Below the pieces are notes generated by a model. That model had not been told where the DNA came from, did no database searches, and saw nothing but the letters and a program-made list of their open reading frames with translations. The position numbers and the translations under genes were made by a program. From Leucobacter denitrificans (GTDB lineage Bacteria; Actinomycetota; Actinomycetes; Actinomycetales; Microbacteriaceae): a stretch of DNA of 64,000 nucleotides. Shown piece by piece: positions 59,078 to 64,000 of the stretch (the stretch's first letter is position 1; every line of letters starts with the position of its first letter). The stretch is from contig NZ_CP060716.1 in assembly GCF_014396385.1 (NCBI RefSeq), forward strand, positions 992,001 through 1,056,000, given 5' to 3'.

Positions 59078-60035
59078 GGACTTCCACCCCCAATTCACTA
59101 GAGGCGCCAAGGGTGAATCTGCCGACCTGTTCGATGCGATGGTGACCGGCATGGCGACTCACGTGCACGATCGTGTGGAACGCCGACACCACCTGCGGGG
59201 CTAGCGCTTCGGGCGGCAGCCCCGCGAGAAACCCGAGCGCCTCGAGTCGCGCGGGCACGTCGCGCAGGCTATTGGCGTGGAGCGTGCCAGCGCCGCCCTC
59301 ATGCCCGGTGTTGAGCGCGGCGAGCAGCGTCGCGATCTCTGCGCCGCGGCACTCGCCCAATACGATGCGGTCGGGGCGCATGCGAAGCGCCTCGCGCAAT
59401 AGCCGTTCGAGCGATACTTCACCAGCGCCCTCAATGTTTGTTTGCCGCGTTTCAAGCGCAATGTGATGGTCGTGTCGGGGTCTGAGCTCCGCAACATCTT
59501 CGATTGTGATGATGCGTTCGCTCGGATGAACGAGTGACAGGAGCGAGGTGAGCAGGGTGGTTTTGCCGCTGCCAGTACCGCCGGTGATGAGAAGGTTGCG
59601 CCGATCCACCACATCGCGCGCGAGCATGCTCGCGGTCGCGTGCCCACACAACCCGGCGCTCACGAGCTCATCAAACGAGGCAGCCTGTGTTGCAGGCACG
59701 CGGATCGACACCACTGTGCCGAAGGCAGCGACGGGTGCGAGCACAGCGTGCACCCGAATCCCGTCTCCGAGCCGCACGTCGGCGCACGGGTTGAGTTCGT
59801 CAAGGTGCCGCCCGCCGGCCGCAATGAGAGCAATCGCGAACCGATTGACCATGTCTTCGGGAACCACCCAGCCCCTCACATGCTCAGCACCGCTTCCTCG
59901 GTCGAGAAAGAGCCTCCCGGCTCCGTCTTGCACGTGAATCATGAGGTCACGCAGCGTGGGATCGTCGATGAGCGGCAGCAGACCGCCGAGAACGCGCCGC
60001 ACATCGGTGCCGAGTTTGGTGGATCGTAGTGACAT
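59058..60035 (-). CDS. tadA: Tad pilus assembly ATPase
   Basis: About 325 residues of a VirB11-like secretion ATPase (TadA/CpaF). Walker A GGTGSGKTTLL near residue 160, Asp box TIEDVAELRP, His box NTGHEGGAGTLHANS and Walker B RIVLGECRGAE. Powers assembly of Tad pili or related export. ATG 60035 follows a GGGGTG ribosome-like site. First gene of the Tad operon tadA-F domain-DUF4244-TadE-TadE-like. Confidence 0.9.
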   Translation of the reverse strand: MSLRSTKLGTDVRRVLGGLLPLIDDPTLRDLMIHVQDGAGRLFLDRGSGAEHVRGWVVPEDMVNRFAIALIAAGGRHLDELNPCADVRLGDGIRVHAVLAPVAAFGTVVSIRVPATQAASFDELVSAGLCGHATASMLARDVVDRRNLLITGGTGSGKTTLLTSLLSLVHPSERIITIEDVAELRPRHDHHIALETRQTNIEGAGEVSLERLLREALRMRPDRIVLGECRGAEIATLLAALNTGHEGGAGTLHANSLRDVPARLEALGFLAGLPPEALAPQVVSAFHTIVHVSRHAGHHRIEQVGRFTLGASSELGVEVREIGSA

Positions 60036-60189
60036 CACCCCAGTACATAGGTTCGGGTGAGCGCAGAAAGGCGATTTCTGCGAAATGTGGACAACCCCAC
60101 CCGCATACCTACTTTCGGGCGGACTGTGCACGGAGCTTGCGGGTCTAACATGGCAAAGGACAATGATGTTTAGCGATGAAAGGGCAGCC

Positions 60190-62202
<2,013 letters not shown>

Positions 62203-62220
62203 CGTTTGCGCAGCTCGCTG

Positions 62221-62262
62221 TGCCGCCCACGGCGGCAGCCCACGGAGCGAAGCGAGGGGTGG
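62221..62262. repeat. Interspersed repeat, copy D
   Basis: GCCGCCCACGGCGGCA (imperfect palindrome) followed by CCCACGGAGCGAAGCGAGG and GGTGG, as in copies A-C. It lies 18 bp after the acs stop; the acs 3' end is repeated immediately after it (62261-62285). Confidence 0.78.
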
Positions 62263-62300
62263 CGAGCTGCGTCGGCAAACGCATAGTCACACTAAAACAA

Positions 62301-62361
62301 AAATGTGCGCAGGAATGTGCGTCAAATCCCATCGGAAAGACGCACATTCCTGCGCACATTT
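62301..62361. terminator. Bidirectional hairpin between acs and ridA
   Basis: Perfect 23-bp inverted repeat (62301-62323 and 62339-62361), loop of 15 nt. A-rich on the left and T-rich on the right. Lies between convergent genes, like the hairpins at 30240 and 38971. Confidence 0.85.
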
Positions 62362-62370
62362 GTGAACTAA

Positions 62371-62847
62371 CTAGTCGCGCACGCGGAACACGAACTCGAT
62401 CTCCACTGGCGCATCGAGCGGAAGCACCGCGACGCCAACGGCTGAGCGCGCGTGAATGCCCGAGTCACCGAAGACCTTGCCGAGGAAGACCGAAGCGCCG
62501 TTCGCCACGGTTGGCTGGCCGGTGAATGATGGATCGGAGGCTACGAAAGCGTTGACCTTCACTACCTGCTCGACCTTGTCGAGCGATCCAACGAGACCGC
62601 GAACCGCAGCGAGTGCATTGAGCGCGCAAGTCTGCGCGAGCTCGGCGGCGGTTTCGGGATCAACTAGCCCCTCGCCCTCGCCTACCTTGCCAACTGCAGG
62701 CAGCCCGCCATCGACGAAGGGAAGCTGACCTGAGGTGTAGACGTAGTTGCCGTCGCGCAGCGCAGGCACATACGCGGCAACCGCCGCAGCGACCTCAGGA
62801 ATCTCGAATCCGAGTTCGCGAACGCGATCTTCAATAACCGTTGCCAT
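62371..62847 (-). CDS. RidA-family protein
   Basis: 158 residues; trimeric YjgF/RidA-like fold that hydrolyses reactive enamine/imine intermediates. Seen: NYVYTSGQLPFVDGGLP, NALAAVRGLVGSLDKVEQVVKVNAFV and ARSAVGVAVLPLDAPVEIEF with a V-x-x-LP-x-x-A-x-VEIE signature. Slightly longer than RidA (about 130). Follows DUF4177 in the same direction. Confidence 0.9.
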   Translation of the reverse strand: MATVIEDRVRELGFEIPEVAAAVAAYVPALRDGNYVYTSGQLPFVDGGLPAVGKVGEGEGLVDPETAAELAQTCALNALAAVRGLVGSLDKVEQVVKVNAFVASDPSFTGQPTVANGASVFLGKVFGDSGIHARSAVGVAVLPLDAPVEIEFVFRVRD

Positions 62848-62848
62848 T

Positions 62849-63016
62849 TCAGGCCTTTCTCTTCATGTACGCGACGTTTCCGCCGGCAGGGCCTTCAATG
62901 ATCTGCACGAGCTCCCACCCCTGCGATCCCCAATTGTTCAGAATCTGCGCCTCATTGTGCAGCAGCAATGGAGTGACGAAATACTCCCAGCGTTCGGTCT
63001 CTGTCGTGTCGGACAC
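62849..63016 (-). CDS. DUF4177-like small protein (55 aa)
   Basis: 55 residues: WEYFVTPLLLHNEAQILNNWGSQGWELVQI then a short tail. This is the compact DUF4177-type beta/alpha unit with the conserved GWELV. Function unknown. The GTG at 63016 has TAGGAG 6 nt upstream; the longer frame to 63310 is not coding-like. Its start lies 1 bp before ridA's ... stop spacing, in the same direction. Confidence 0.72.
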   Translation of the reverse strand: MSDTTETERWEYFVTPLLLHNEAQILNNWGSQGWELVQIIEGPAGGNVAYMKRKA

Positions 63017-63107
63017 ACAGACTCCTATCTTGGTTCTTCGTGAAAATTGCGTCGCAAATCGACGCGAGCGGCGCTGATTTTCAGCAACGTCACTTACCCT
63101 AGAGTCT

Positions 63108-64000
63108 ATGACCCCAAAGGCCACCAAGTCTTCGAGAGTGCGCACCGCAAAGCCCCGTTCAGCCGGCGGCGTACTCGGAGGAATCCTAGGAATGCTCGCA
63201 ATGAGCGCGATCGCAGGCATCCTCGTAACAGCTGCAATTACTCCAGTCGTCGCCCTGACAGGCGCTGCGGCGACCTCAGCGGTAAGCATCTTTGAGAACC
63301 TGCCAGGCAACCTGAAGCCTGGTCAGCTCGCACTTCCGACGACACTGTCGGCGATGAAAGACGGCAAGAAGGTGCAGTTTGCCGAGTTCTATGATCAAGA
63401 CCGCGAGCCGGTCGAGTTCGATCAGATCTCGCCGTACGTCACTGACGCACTCGTCGCGATTGAAGATCCGCGGTTCTATACGCACGGCGGCGTTGACGCC
63501 CTCGCGGCATCACGCGCAGTGATCCAGAACATGACGGGCGATGACCTCTCAGGCGCCTCGACGATCACGATGCAGTACGTGCGCAACGTGCTCGTGCAAG
63601 AGGCGACTGCGATTCCTAATGAGGAAGCGCAGAAGGAAGCCTATAACGATGCGATGCGCCAAGATATGGATCGCAAGCTGAAGGAAATGAAGCTTGCGAT
63701 TGGTGTTGAAAAGCAGTTCACCAAAGATGAGATCATCACCGGGTATTTGAACATCACGCTCTTCGGTCGCACGGTGTACGGCATCGAATCTGCTGCCCAC
63801 TATTACTTTGGTACGACAGCGAAAGACCTGACCCTGCCGCAGGCCGCGAGCCTCATCGCGATCGTGAACTCACCGACGCGATACCAGCTCGATATCGAGG
63901 AGAACATTCCTGCGAATACCGAGCGCCGCAATTTGATCCTCAAGCAGATGCTCACGCACGGCAAGATCACTCAGGCTCAGTACGACGAGGCTGTTGAGAC
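63108..64000 (+). CDS. Class A penicillin-binding protein (GT51), 3' end outside window
   Basis: First 297 codons. Basic cytoplasmic N-terminus, one membrane anchor (about 22-50), then the glycosyltransferase 51 domain: ALVAIEDPRFYTHGGVD with the catalytic Glu, GASTITMQYVRNVL, KDEIITGYLNITLFGRTVYGIESAA and LPQAASLIAIVNSPTRY. It polymerises lipid II; the transpeptidase domain should follow beyond the window. The frame is open at the last base. Divergent from the DUF4177 gene by about 90 bp. Confidence 0.93.
   Translation, partial: MTPKATKSSRVRTAKPRSAGGVLGGILGMLAMSAIAGILVTAAITPVVALTGAAATSAVSIFENLPGNLKPGQLALPTTLSAMKDGKKVQFAEFYDQDREPVEFDQISPYVTDALVAIEDPRFYTHGGVDALAASRAVIQNMTGDDLSGASTITMQYVRNVLVQEATAIPNEEAQKEAYNDAMRQDMDRKLKEMKLAIGVEKQFTKDEIITGYLNITLFGRTVYGIESAAHYYFGTTAKDLTLPQAASLIAIVNSPTRYQLDIEENIPANTERRNLILKQMLTHGKITQAQYDEAVE

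Noticed and set aside
62849..63310. Long frame extending the DUF4177 gene
   Set aside because: The extension covers the start of the PBP gene and lacks family sequence; GTG 63016 with TAGGAG is the start.

Overview
The window is high-GC actinobacterial DNA, most likely from a Microbacteriaceae member; a Leucobacter-like genome is my guess. The reasons are the actinobacterial gene neighbourhoods (Tad pilus genes beside topA and tmk, coproporphyrin-type haem genes with chdC/hemQ, a mycothiol-type arsC), GTG/TTG starts, stacked 4-bp stop/start overlaps, and a DtxR/IdeR-like box upstream of iron operons. No stretch longer than about 300 bp lacks a gene.

Layout. 1-3.6 kb: MFS exporter (cut by the window edge), LctP-like permease and a dihydrodipicolinate-reductase-like dehydrogenase. 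3.8-5.6 kb: an N-acetylglutaminylglutamine-type amidotransferase without its usual partners. 5.7-6.0 kb: tRNA-Phe, tRNA-Asp and tRNA-Glu. 6.1-11.1 kb: a small hypothetical gene, a frameshifted M18 aminopeptidase, leucyl aminopeptidase and a SulP transporter. 11.15-20.15 kb: an LLM-class oxidoreductase gene split by a 7.96-kb integrative and mobilizable element. The element carries an APH-family phosphotransferase, a mob-rep operon (MobB, MobA relaxase, MobC, HUH-SF3 Rep and two small proteins) and a large serine integrase next to one att junction.

20.2-22.2 kb: an arsenic module (aqpS-like channel, arsR, arsC) bordered by related ~60-bp repeats. It includes an uncatalogued 22-codon ORF for a very acidic peptide with six cysteines, between the arsR/arsC promoter region and a strong hairpin in front of arsC. 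22.2-26.1 kb: small accessory genes, among them an orphan antitoxin with a broken RelE toxin, an ASCH protein, a secreted peptidoglycan-binding protein with an early amber codon, a GNAT enzyme, two tandem tatA genes and a sterol-carrier-family protein.

26.1-39 kb: purine genes purD, purC, purS, purQ and purL, interrupted by an iron-siderophore ABC operon whose last gene is chdC/hemQ. 39-47.2 kb: haem operon hemE-cgoX-hemC-hemD-hemB-hemL, divergent from hemA. 47.1-53.3 kb: a NagZ-type lipoprotein and a second siderophore ABC operon with a siderophore-interacting reductase. 53.4-60 kb: tmk, topA and a compact Tad cluster. 60.2-64 kb: acs, a RidA protein, a DUF4177 protein and the start of a class A penicillin-binding protein.

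How they connect: both siderophore operons share a promoter block containing a DtxR-like box. Imported iron is needed by ChdC and the haem operon, so iron acquisition and haem synthesis appear co-ordinated here.
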